From contig PLKM01000039.1 in NCBI GenBank assembly GCA_003141095.1, positions 35,285 to 99,284 of the forward strand: DNA of 64,000 nt. The letters are read 5' to 3'. The number at the start of each line of letters is the position of its first letter. Positions within the stretch are counted from its first letter, which is position 1. Positions 44,623 to 51,854 of the stretch are shown piece by piece. The notes beneath the pieces were generated by a model that worked only from the letters and a program-made list of their open reading frames with translations, made no database searches and had not been told where the DNA came from. The position numbers were made by a program, and so were the translations under genes. The stretch comes from Acidimicrobiaceae bacterium. GTDB lineage: Bacteria; Actinomycetota; Acidimicrobiia; Acidimicrobiales; RAAP-2.

Positions 44623-45951
44623 TTAGAGGTTGCAGGGAACGGGATCGAAGTACTGCTGACCCGGTGTGGTGGTGGTGGTCGTCGCCGTCGAGCCCGAGGA
44701 CGTCGACCTTTTAACGGTTGTTGGCGTCGTCGTGGTCGTCGAACTCGTGGTCGTCACCACCGGGGGCGCAAGTGTCTGGCCCGCCGCGTTGGGCGGTGGG
44801 TTCGTCGGGGCGATGAGTGAGCTGCCGAAGATATTCACGAGCATCTGCTGGGCGGCGGGCTGATCGACGTACAGCACGTCGCCCAGCGAGGCCGACTGAC
44901 CGGGGACGGTGGGCAACGTGTAGGTCAACATGCTCGCAGGATTTATGCCGTGAAACTTCACCGCGAGCGCAAGAAGTTCATCCAAAGTGAAGTTGTCGTC
45001 GAGCGTAATCCCCTGGGGAATCTTCGAGAGGAACGAGTTGATCGTCAGCGGGTTGTAGAGGTGCTTCAGCCGACTGATCATTGCTCGCATGAACGCGTTT
45101 TGTCGGTCGATTCGACCGTAATCACTGGTGACATCGTAGCTCCAGACACCGTTTTGGAACCACTCGTAGTGACGACTGCGCGCAACCGCCAGGGCCTGAA
45201 ATCCGTTGACGAGTTGGCAGCCCGCGTGGGTGATGTTGAGTCCCGAGTACGCGTCCTTCGCTGGATAGGGAAAGTCGAGATACACGCCGCCGATCGCTTC
45301 GCTAGCGTTGATGAGGCCGCCAAAACTCACGACGATGGTGTGCGTGATCGGGACACCGAAATTGGCCGTGATCGTCTGGGCGAGCAGCGACGGGCCGTTG
45401 CCGAAGTTCACGTTGATGCGGTTGAACTTTCCGTAAATTGACTGATTCGCGAGCAGAGTCGTCATCGTGTCGCGCGGAATCGAGAGGACTGAAATCGTCC
45501 CCGTCGTCGGATCGATGTGCATGATCTTCACGACGTCGCTGCGCTGACCCGAGACCGAACCAGACGAGGCCCCGGTCTGGGCCGCGACCGCACCGCTGAG
45601 GCCAGCTCGCGAGTCAGATCCAATTTCCAAGATATTAAAGGGCTTACCCGTGAGTTGGGGAAGCTCGCCCACCACGTGAACCTTGGGGATCGCGCTGAAA
45701 CGGTACTGCGCGTACAGGTAACCGCCGCCGAGCACGCCAACGATGAGAGCAACGACGACGACACCCGTGATTATCAGCCGTCGCCGAGTCCGGTGAGATC
45801 TCTGCTTGTGGGGCTTGCGAGAGATGCCGGCAGAGCTGTCAACCGCTTCTCCTAGGGCTACGAGGCGGTGCTCGTTCGCGAGCGCGCGCCGCTTATCTCT
45901 ACGAGATTCATGGGGGCGGCTCCGAGGATCGTGGTCACGTCCGTCAGGCAT
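44623..45951 (-). CDS. LytR-CpsA-Psr (LCP) family glycopolymer ligase-like protein
   Basis: 442 aa. A basic cytoplasmic N-terminus (about 1-55) leads to one TM segment (about 58-80, RLIITGVVVVALIVGVLGGG) and the extracellular LCP domain (about 105-375): FNILEIGSDSRAGLSG, the VVKIMHIDPTTGTISVLSIP segment followed by RDT, KFNRINVNFGNGPSLLAQTI, and HYEWFQNGVW with DYGRIDRQNAFMRAM. The C-terminal tail is Ser/Thr/Pro-rich (TTTSSTTTTTPTTV). LCP enzymes attach arabinogalactan, teichoic acid or capsule polymers to the wall. It lies 29 bases after sufC copy 2 on the same strand, an odd partner for Fe-S genes. Confidence 0.9.
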   Translation of the reverse strand: MPDGRDHDPRSRPHESRRDKRRALANEHRLVALGEAVDSSAGISRKPHKQRSHRTRRRLIITGVVVVALIVGVLGGGYLYAQYRFSAIPKVHVVGELPQLTGKPFNILEIGSDSRAGLSGAVAAQTGASSGSVSGQRSDVVKIMHIDPTTGTISVLSIPRDTMTTLLANQSIYGKFNRINVNFGNGPSLLAQTITANFGVPITHTIVVSFGGLINASEAIGGVYLDFPYPAKDAYSGLNITHAGCQLVNGFQALAVARSRHYEWFQNGVWSYDVTSDYGRIDRQNAFMRAMISRLKHLYNPLTINSFLSKIPQGITLDDNFTLDELLALAVKFHGINPASMLTYTLPTVPGQSASLGDVLYVDQPAAQQMLVNIFGSSLIAPTNPPPNAAGQTLAPPVVTTTSSTTTTTPTTVKRSTSSGSTATTTTTTPGQQYFDPVPCNL

Positions 45952-45980
45952 TTGGAGAGTTTACCAAAACGCACCACGCC

Positions 45981-46718
45981 CTAAATAATTGAGGATTTTG
46001 CCTGACGAAAAGGCTCGTAACCATCGCGTTCAAGAACTTCGGAGAGCTCCGGACCGCCGGTCGCCACGACACGGCCTTCGCTCATGACGTGAATGACCGT
46101 AGGGGTGAGTTCTTGCAGCAGTCGGCGAAAGTGTGTGATGGCCAGCACGCCACAGTTCCATTCGGTCGTGGCGCTACTCAGTCGTCGCGCCACCGCACCG
46201 AGCGCGTCAACGTCGAGTCCGGAGTCGATTTCATCGAGCATCGCGAACTTCGGCCGCAGGATACCCAGTTGCACCATTTCGGCCCGCTTGCGCTCACCTC
46301 CGGACAAGTCAACGTTGACGAAACGATCAAGCACGTCAGTGCGCAATTCGACGCGCTCGGCCTCGGCGCTCATGCGTTCGCGCAGATGCGCCGGATCCGC
46401 ACCCGCCGCGACGAGAAGGTCCAGGGGCCGTACTCCGGGAACCTCCATCGGATGTTGCATCGCGAGAAAGAGTCCGTGGCGTGCGCGTTCGGTGGGTGAC
46501 AGGTTCAATAACTCGACCCCGTCGAGCAAGACTGAACCACCGAGCACTTTGTACCCCGGGCGTCCGCTCATGGCGTGGGCGAGCGTGGACTTGCCCGAAC
46601 CGTTCGGACCCATGATGACGTGGACTTCCCCTGACTTCATTGACAGGTCGAAGCCCTTCAAGACCTCTTTACCGGCAACCTCTACTCGAAGGCCTTGAAT
46701 GATCAGTGTTGACGTCAT
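45981..46718 (-). CDS. sufC: SUF system ATPase SufC, copy 2
   Basis: 245 aa. Walker A IMGPNGSGKSTLAHAMSGRP, LFLAMQHPMEVPGVRPLDLL, signature LSGGERKRAEMVQLGILRPK, Walker B AMLDEIDSGLDVDAL and ITHFRRLLQELTP, all intact. It follows sufD and a Rieske protein with ATGA overlaps, the order usual in actinobacteria (sufB-sufD-Rieske-sufC). The sequence is clearly different from copy 1, so the duplication is not recent. Each may prefer a different SufB/SufD pairing, or one may be a spare. It is followed by the LCP gene. Confidence 0.92.
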   Translation of the reverse strand: MTSTLIIQGLRVEVAGKEVLKGFDLSMKSGEVHVIMGPNGSGKSTLAHAMSGRPGYKVLGGSVLLDGVELLNLSPTERARHGLFLAMQHPMEVPGVRPLDLLVAAGADPAHLRERMSAEAERVELRTDVLDRFVNVDLSGGERKRAEMVQLGILRPKFAMLDEIDSGLDVDALGAVARRLSSATTEWNCGVLAITHFRRLLQELTPTVIHVMSEGRVVATGGPELSEVLERDGYEPFRQAKSSII

Positions 46719-47029
46719 GGCACCATCACTTCGAGTCGGCCGCCAATTGAGTGGACGTCGTAGTGGGCAACGGGACGCGTGGCCGGAAAGGACATGGGCT
46801 CGCCATCACTGAGACGAAACATCGCCCCGTGTCGAGCGCACTCAATTTCGCAGGTCGCGACCTCAACTTCACCCAGGGCGAGGCTGAAGTCTTCGTGACT
46901 GCATCTGTCATCGAGCACGTACACGTCGCTCTCAATGCGAACCACAACGAGCACGTGTCCATCGAGGCGCAGCTGGCGGGCTTCTCCGTGAACGAAGTCC
47001 TCCAAGACCCCGATGTCGAGGGACTTCAC
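46715..47029 (-). CDS. Rieske [2Fe-2S] protein of the suf operon
   Basis: 104 aa, GTG start overlapping the sufD stop, and its own stop overlaps sufC copy 2 (ATGA). Rieske ligands: DRCSHEDFSLALGE (C-x-H) and ECARHGAMFRLSDGEP (C-x-x-H). Small soluble ferredoxins of this kind sit between sufD and sufC in many actinobacteria. They may feed electrons to cluster assembly, though their exact role is not settled. Confidence 0.9.
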   Translation of the reverse strand: MKSLDIGVLEDFVHGEARQLRLDGHVLVVVRIESDVYVLDDRCSHEDFSLALGEVEVATCEIECARHGAMFRLSDGEPMSFPATRPVAHYDVHSIGGRLEVMVP

Positions 47030-48267
47030 GGTGCCACGACTTTCACCAACGCCAATGCTGCGGCGACGTCGTTCTCAACGAGCTCGGCGAGCTCATGGGG
47101 CAGCGTGGTCAACATTTCGTAAAAGAATCCTTGAATCATCAATCGTTCGGCGTCGCTTCGCGTCACGCCGCGCGACTCGAGGTACCAGCGTTGCAGTTCA
47201 TTGAGAGGCCCCACGCTCGACGCGTGTGCGCACATCACATCATTCTCACGAATATCCAAATTCGGGACGCTGTCCGCGTGCGCGTGCGCCGAGAGAAGGA
47301 GGTTGTGATTGGTTTGGCGCGCGTCAGTGCGCTTGGCACCCTTTTCAATCTCGATCAGACCCGTATAGACCGAACGGGACTCGTCAGCCACGGCGCCCTT
47401 GGAGAGCAACGTTGAGCGCGACCTCGCCGACTTATGGAACTGGTGCGTGCGAAAATCGTGCACTTGGCCGCCCGAACCGAGGAACGTCGTACGGAGTTCG
47501 TTCTCCGCGCCCACACCGAGCATTTCGGCATCGTTACGAGACCGGTTGTAGTGGCCGCCCATGCCAATCACGGCTTGGCGCAGACGCGCATCACGATGCA
47601 GGAAGCCTGTCGTTCGTGCGACGTGCCAGGCGCTCGAACTGAGGCGCTGGTAGGTGATCAACTGCAACGAAGCGTTGTCGCCGATCTCGTACTCGCTCAA
47701 TGGCACCACGAGAGCGTCAGCCCCGCCCTCGAAGTATTCGACGACCGTTGCGCTACTCGAACGGCCTAGCTTGATTTGCGTGCTCGAAAACGAGGACGAA
47801 CCCGACGTCGAGTTCAATACGATGATCGGCCTCTCGACATCTATTCCATCGTCAATTTTGATCACGGTCGTCGCGGGCGCCAAAGCATTGTTCAACACGG
47901 CGAACGTATCGCTTTCGTAGCGGCTCTGCATTGAGGCGCCACTCACAGAAATCGCGTTCTCAACTACCTCAACGTGAACGCCACTTGGGGCCGATCCGCT
48001 ATCGACACAGAATCCATCAACGACGCGAACAACGAGTCCAGCGCGCTCGCAGAGTTGGCTCGCGAACGGCGAATTTTCTTGCGTCGCCGGCGCCGAGCTT
48101 ACGTTGAAGCTATCGATCACTAGGTCTTTGAGCGGAGCGTAACGCCAGACCTCGTCGCTGGTCGTGGGTAGTCCCGCCTCTTCGAACGCCGACCAGGCAC
48201 GTTGTCGATCCTGCGCGTCGGGGCGATCGGAAATGAAGGAGAGGGCTGACTCAGCGAAGGTTTTCAT
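47026..48267 (-). CDS. sufD: Fe-S assembly protein SufD
   Basis: 413 aa, normal length. The N-terminal helical part has WSAFEEAGLPTTSDEVWRYA with PLKDL, typical of SufD. The beta-helix core has GVHVEVVEN and VIKIDDGIDVERPIIVLNST, and the C-terminal part has SRSVYTGLIEIEKGAKRTDA with RQTNHNLLLS, DIRENDVMCAHASSVGPLNE and LMIQGFFYEML. Partners SufB and SufC in the scaffold. First gene of sufD-Rieske-sufC2, with the promoter in the 90 bases shared with the divergent crotonase gene. Separated from sufB by about 1.7 kb. Confidence 0.92.
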   Translation of the reverse strand: MKTFAESALSFISDRPDAQDRQRAWSAFEEAGLPTTSDEVWRYAPLKDLVIDSFNVSSAPATQENSPFASQLCERAGLVVRVVDGFCVDSGSAPSGVHVEVVENAISVSGASMQSRYESDTFAVLNNALAPATTVIKIDDGIDVERPIIVLNSTSGSSSFSSTQIKLGRSSSATVVEYFEGGADALVVPLSEYEIGDNASLQLITYQRLSSSAWHVARTTGFLHRDARLRQAVIGMGGHYNRSRNDAEMLGVGAENELRTTFLGSGGQVHDFRTHQFHKSARSRSTLLSKGAVADESRSVYTGLIEIEKGAKRTDARQTNHNLLLSAHAHADSVPNLDIRENDVMCAHASSVGPLNELQRWYLESRGVTRSDAERLMIQGFFYEMLTTLPHELAELVENDVAAALALVKVVAP

Positions 48268-48357
48268 AGATTTCTAGACCATTGCAGTGTAACGGTCGAG
48301 CACGACTTCGCCGCGGTGCGCGACCTAGGCTGAACCCTGAACTCACTGGGGGAAATT

Positions 48358-49200
48358 GTGGATTTCACGTCCGATGTCTTGACACTTGAAGTAAATGGTC
48401 CCGTCGCCACGCTCTGGCTGGACCGTGAAGAGGCCCGCAATGCCATGGGCAGCGCCCTTTGGCGCGATCTCCCAGGCGCGACATCAGCGGTGGCGAACGA
48501 CTCGTCAGTGCGGGTCCTCGTCATTGCAGCGAGAGGTCCGCATTTCACCGTGGGCCTTGATTTGAAAGAGCTCGGCGGTAATCTCATCAATGGCGGCTCG
48601 AACGCCACTACGAAAGCGCCTTCGAGAGCTGTCGCGAGTGCTATTTCCTACCGCACTGTTCGCACTATGCAGGATTCGGTGACCTCGATCGCCGAGCTCC
48701 CGATTCCCGTGATCGCGGCGGTTCATGGTTACTGCATTGGCGGCGGCGTTGACCTGATCAGCGCCTGCGATATTCGCCTGTGCGCCGGCGACGCCAAGTT
48801 TTCCGTTCGTGAAGCGAAGGTGGCCATCGTCGCCGACCTGGGGACGCTGCAGCGACTACCCAAGATAGTGAGCGCGGGTCACGTCGCCGAACTCGCCTAC
48901 ACCGGCAAAGACATCGACGCTTCCCGAGCGGCGCAAATCGGACTCGTGAACTCGGTGCATGGGGCGAGCGCGAGTGACGTCCTCGATGCCGCGTACTCGC
49001 TCGCCAATGAAATAGCCGCGAACTCTCCTCTCGCGGTGCAGGGCACGAAGGCCGTGCTCGCCGCCAACGATGGGCATACCGTACAAGAGGGTTTGGAGTT
49101 CGTGGCAAGATGGAACACCATGTACCTGCAGAGCAACGACCTTAAAGAGGCGATGACCGCGTTCGTGGAAAGACGTGCGCCAATATTCGATGGCGACTAA
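48358..49200 (+). CDS. Crotonase-family protein, dienoyl-CoA isomerase-like
   Basis: 280 aa, GTG start with GGGGGA just upstream. Crotonase fold: ATLWLDREEARNAMGSALWR, FTVGLDLKEL and the oxyanion loop VHGYCIGGGVDLISACDIRL. The segment FSVREAKVAIVADLGTLQRL carries Glu and Asp in the spacing used by delta3,5-delta2,4-dienoyl-CoA isomerase (ECH1), rather than the hydratase Glu pair. The role would be isomerising 3,5-dienoyl-CoA during beta-oxidation of unsaturated fatty acids. It sits between sufD and sufB on the opposite strand, with no other fatty-acid gene immediately beside it. Confidence 0.82.
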   Translation: MDFTSDVLTLEVNGPVATLWLDREEARNAMGSALWRDLPGATSAVANDSSVRVLVIAARGPHFTVGLDLKELGGNLINGGSNATTKAPSRAVASAISYRTVRTMQDSVTSIAELPIPVIAAVHGYCIGGGVDLISACDIRLCAGDAKFSVREAKVAIVADLGTLQRLPKIVSAGHVAELAYTGKDIDASRAAQIGLVNSVHGASASDVLDAAYSLANEIAANSPLAVQGTKAVLAANDGHTVQEGLEFVARWNTMYLQSNDLKEAMTAFVERRAPIFDGD

Positions 49201-49550
49201 CGCCGCCAGAACCTCCAGTTTCGTCGATCCTTCTTTTCCATTTCGTCAAGTTCACGACGCCGCTCTTCAATTATCTCAGGCGCCACGGCGTTGACAATTT
49301 CACTCGCCAAATTTAAGATGTCACGTCGATCATCGAGCGGGACGTTCGTTTGAGGGTCCTTCTCCACCGGCCGGGCAACGAGCGATCCGTGAACCCAGCC
49401 AACGTCGGCAAGGCGTCGCTCGTACGTCAGGCAATCCGCTGGACACGACCACGGCTGATCAGGCGCATTACCGAGCACACAAAATCGAGCAACTTCTCCG
49501 GACTTATAGGTTCGACTTTGAAAGTGCTTGCACTCTTCACGCATTCCCAT
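49197..49550 (-). CDS. Small cysteine-motif protein of unknown function
   Basis: 117 aa. The N-terminal half has four cysteines: REECKHFQSRTYKSGEVARF followed by CVLGNAPDQPWSCPADCLTY. The spacing suggests a zinc or Fe-S site. The C-terminal half is charged and helical (EIIEERRRELDEMEKKDRRN). No family is recognised with certainty. It lies on the suf strand between sufB and sufD and converges with the crotonase gene with a 4-base overlap. A link to Fe-S assembly is possible but only from position. ATG at 49550; an in-frame ATG two codons later is an alternative. Confidence 0.65.
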   Translation of the reverse strand: MGMREECKHFQSRTYKSGEVARFCVLGNAPDQPWSCPADCLTYERRLADVGWVHGSLVARPVEKDPQTNVPLDDRRDILNLASEIVNAVAPEIIEERRRELDEMEKKDRRNWRFWRR

Positions 49551-49930
49551 TAGACAATTCTCGCACGAATTTCAGGGAAGCGCGAGAGCGCAATTTCAGT
49601 GTCGAAACTTCTCCCAGGCCTCGCAGATAGTTCTGCGTGCCGACTTCTTCCAATGACCCCAATCACGTGACAAATACGGAGAATAAGGCACGCGTCACCC
49701 ACCACGACTTCAGCCAAGAATCAGAAAACTGCCGCTGCGCCAGAGGTGTCGGGCCCGCAAATTCCTCCACGAAAAAACGGGCGCAAAACAGTCCAGTGAT
49801 CATCGTTCAAGACACCGGCATGCCAGGGTGATGAACGCTGGGCAACGGCGGATCGCGATTGCGACCGACCCGATCACTTGACAACGCGTCACCAGATGGG
49901 ACTACCACTCAACGTATCGAGCACCCCGCC
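49551..49930. other. 380-base intergenic region downstream of sufB
   Basis: Between the sufB stop and the start of the small cysteine protein on the same strand. ORF 49637-49831 (plus) has no family pattern. No hairpin with a T-run was found. It probably contains the promoter for the 49550 gene. Confidence 0.5.
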
Positions 49931-51331
49931 TTAACCAATGGAGCCTTCCATTTGTAACTCAATCAGCCGCGACCATTCGACCGCGTACTCCATTGGAAGC
50001 GTACGAGTTACCGGCTCGATGAATCCGTTCACGATCATTCCCATGGCTTGGCTCTCGGTGAGCCCGCGGCTCATCAAGTAGAACAACTGATCGTCGCCGA
50101 TCTTAGACACCGTGGCCTCATGACCAATAGATGCGTCTTGTTCGCCGACTTCCATATAAGGCCTGGTCTCGGACGTCGAAAACTCATCCAGCAGTAGCGC
50201 GTCGCAGCGCACAAAACTCTTGGCGCCCGTAGCTCCCTCTTCAACCTTGACGAGGCCGCGATAGGCCGTCAAGCCTCCCTCCTTGGAGATGGACTTCGAG
50301 ATAATCGTTGACGTTGTCTCGGGAGCGCAGTGAACCATCTTCGCTCCGGCGTCTTGAATCTGACCGGCGCCCGCGTACGCGACAGAAAGCACTTCACCGG
50401 AAGCCTTGGGGCCCATCAAGTACACCGATGGGTACTTCATCGTCAGACGCGAACCAATGTTGCCATCGATCCACTCAACGTGAGCTTCGGCCTCGGCGCG
50501 TGCCCGCTTGGTTACCAAGTTGTAGACGTTGTTCGACCAGTTTTGAATCGTCGTGTACGTGATGCGCGAGCCGGGCAACGCGACCAGCTCCACTACCGCC
50601 GAGTGCAGTGAGTCGGTGGAGTACACGGGTGCGGAGCAGCCCTCGACGTAGTGAACCTGGCTGCCTTCGTCGGCGATGATCAAGGTGCGCTCGAACTGGC
50701 CCATATTCTCGGTGTTGATTCGAAAGTAAGCCTGAAGAGGCTGGTCGACGTTGACACCCGGAGGGACATAGATGAACGAGCCGCCACTCCACACGGCCGA
50801 GTTCAGCGCCGCAAACTTGTTGTCGTTCGGTGGGATTATCGTTCCGAAGTACTTGCGAACCAGGTCCGGGTACTCGCGTACGGCCGTGTCCATGTCACAG
50901 AACAGCACGCCGAGGCGCTCGAGGTCTTCGCGATTGCGGTGAAAGACAACCTCGGATTCGTACTGCGCCGTCACGCCAGCCAAATACTTGCGCTCGGCCT
51001 CAGGAATGCCGAGCCTTTCATAGGTGTTCTTGATGGCGTCGGGAAGATCCTCCCAGCGCTCCACACGATTCTCGGTGGGCTTGATGTAGTAATAAATATC
51101 GTTGAAGTCAAGGTCGGGCATTCGATCAGCGAACCACGGCAACATGGGCTTCTTCTCGAAGCGCTTGAGGGCATTCAGTCGAAACTCGAGCATCCATGGC
51201 TCTTCGTTCTTGATGCCTGACATCTCGCGAACGATGGCCTCGTTGATTCCCTTCTTCGGCTTGAAGACGGGAATCTGGTCGTCGGACCAGCCCAGTTGGT
51301 AACGGCTAAAATCAAGATTGTCAATTGCCAT
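49931..51331 (-). CDS. sufB: Fe-S assembly scaffold SufB
   Basis: 466 aa, typical. ATG with a strong AAAGGAG upstream. Seen: SRYQLGWSDDQIPVFKPKKG at the N-terminus, DIYYYIKPTENRVERWEDLP, GSFIYVPPGVNVDQPLQAYF, YVEGCSAPVYSTDSLHSAVV, and CAPETTSTIISKSISKEGGL with YRGLVKV, which are conserved SufB patterns around the cluster-assembly Cys. The C-terminus reads IVNGFIEPVTRTLPMEYAVE. Builds clusters with SufC/SufD. Unlike most actinobacteria, sufB is not followed directly by sufD. No SufR regulator gene precedes it in this window. Confidence 0.95.
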   Translation of the reverse strand: MAIDNLDFSRYQLGWSDDQIPVFKPKKGINEAIVREMSGIKNEEPWMLEFRLNALKRFEKKPMLPWFADRMPDLDFNDIYYYIKPTENRVERWEDLPDAIKNTYERLGIPEAERKYLAGVTAQYESEVVFHRNREDLERLGVLFCDMDTAVREYPDLVRKYFGTIIPPNDNKFAALNSAVWSGGSFIYVPPGVNVDQPLQAYFRINTENMGQFERTLIIADEGSQVHYVEGCSAPVYSTDSLHSAVVELVALPGSRITYTTIQNWSNNVYNLVTKRARAEAEAHVEWIDGNIGSRLTMKYPSVYLMGPKASGEVLSVAYAGAGQIQDAGAKMVHCAPETTSTIISKSISKEGGLTAYRGLVKVEEGATGAKSFVRCDALLLDEFSTSETRPYMEVGEQDASIGHEATVSKIGDDQLFYLMSRGLTESQAMGMIVNGFIEPVTRTLPMEYAVEWSRLIELQMEGSIG

Positions 51332-51854
51332 GGTGCTCCTTTGGGATTAACCCTACGGCCATAGTAGTAACTAAACGGCCCCCCTTGTCGCCAGAATCCC
51401 CCAATCTGGACCATTCCCCCTATTCCTCCAGCCTCGGCGAACGGCGTGGCGTCCAAGAATGCTACCTCGTATCGTTCTCTCGAAACAACGAGAGAAAGTG
51501 GACCCAAGCAGTGTCGCCAAGGAAGTTACTCGCCGTGTTCACAACCTGGAGCATCCTACGAGCCCTGCTCGGCCTGGGCCGCGACCTCGCCGGCCGTTGC
51601 GAGCACTCATACCGTCGCCAAGCATTCATGCCAGCTCGTGAAGGCGATGTCCCTCTGTAGGAGAGACGAGTTCACCTGCTGCGATCCAGGGAGAGATTGG
51701 CGCGGAGCAGTCAGCACGCTCGCCCCAAATCTTCTCCACCGCCAATACGATCACGAACGAGGCCCTCTACACATCCCAGAACGATTGCCATCAGCCATTT
51801 CGGGTTTAGGCGGACCTTGATCCACCGGGGCCTCACGTCTGGCAAAGTGGAACC
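51332..51854. other. 523-base divergent intergenic region
   Basis: Between sufB (minus) and oligopeptidase B (plus). A TACTAT element about 45 bases upstream of the sufB ATG could be a -10 box. Plus-strand ORFs at 51325-51820 overlap in three frames and look like chance. No RNA gene recognised. Confidence 0.45.
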
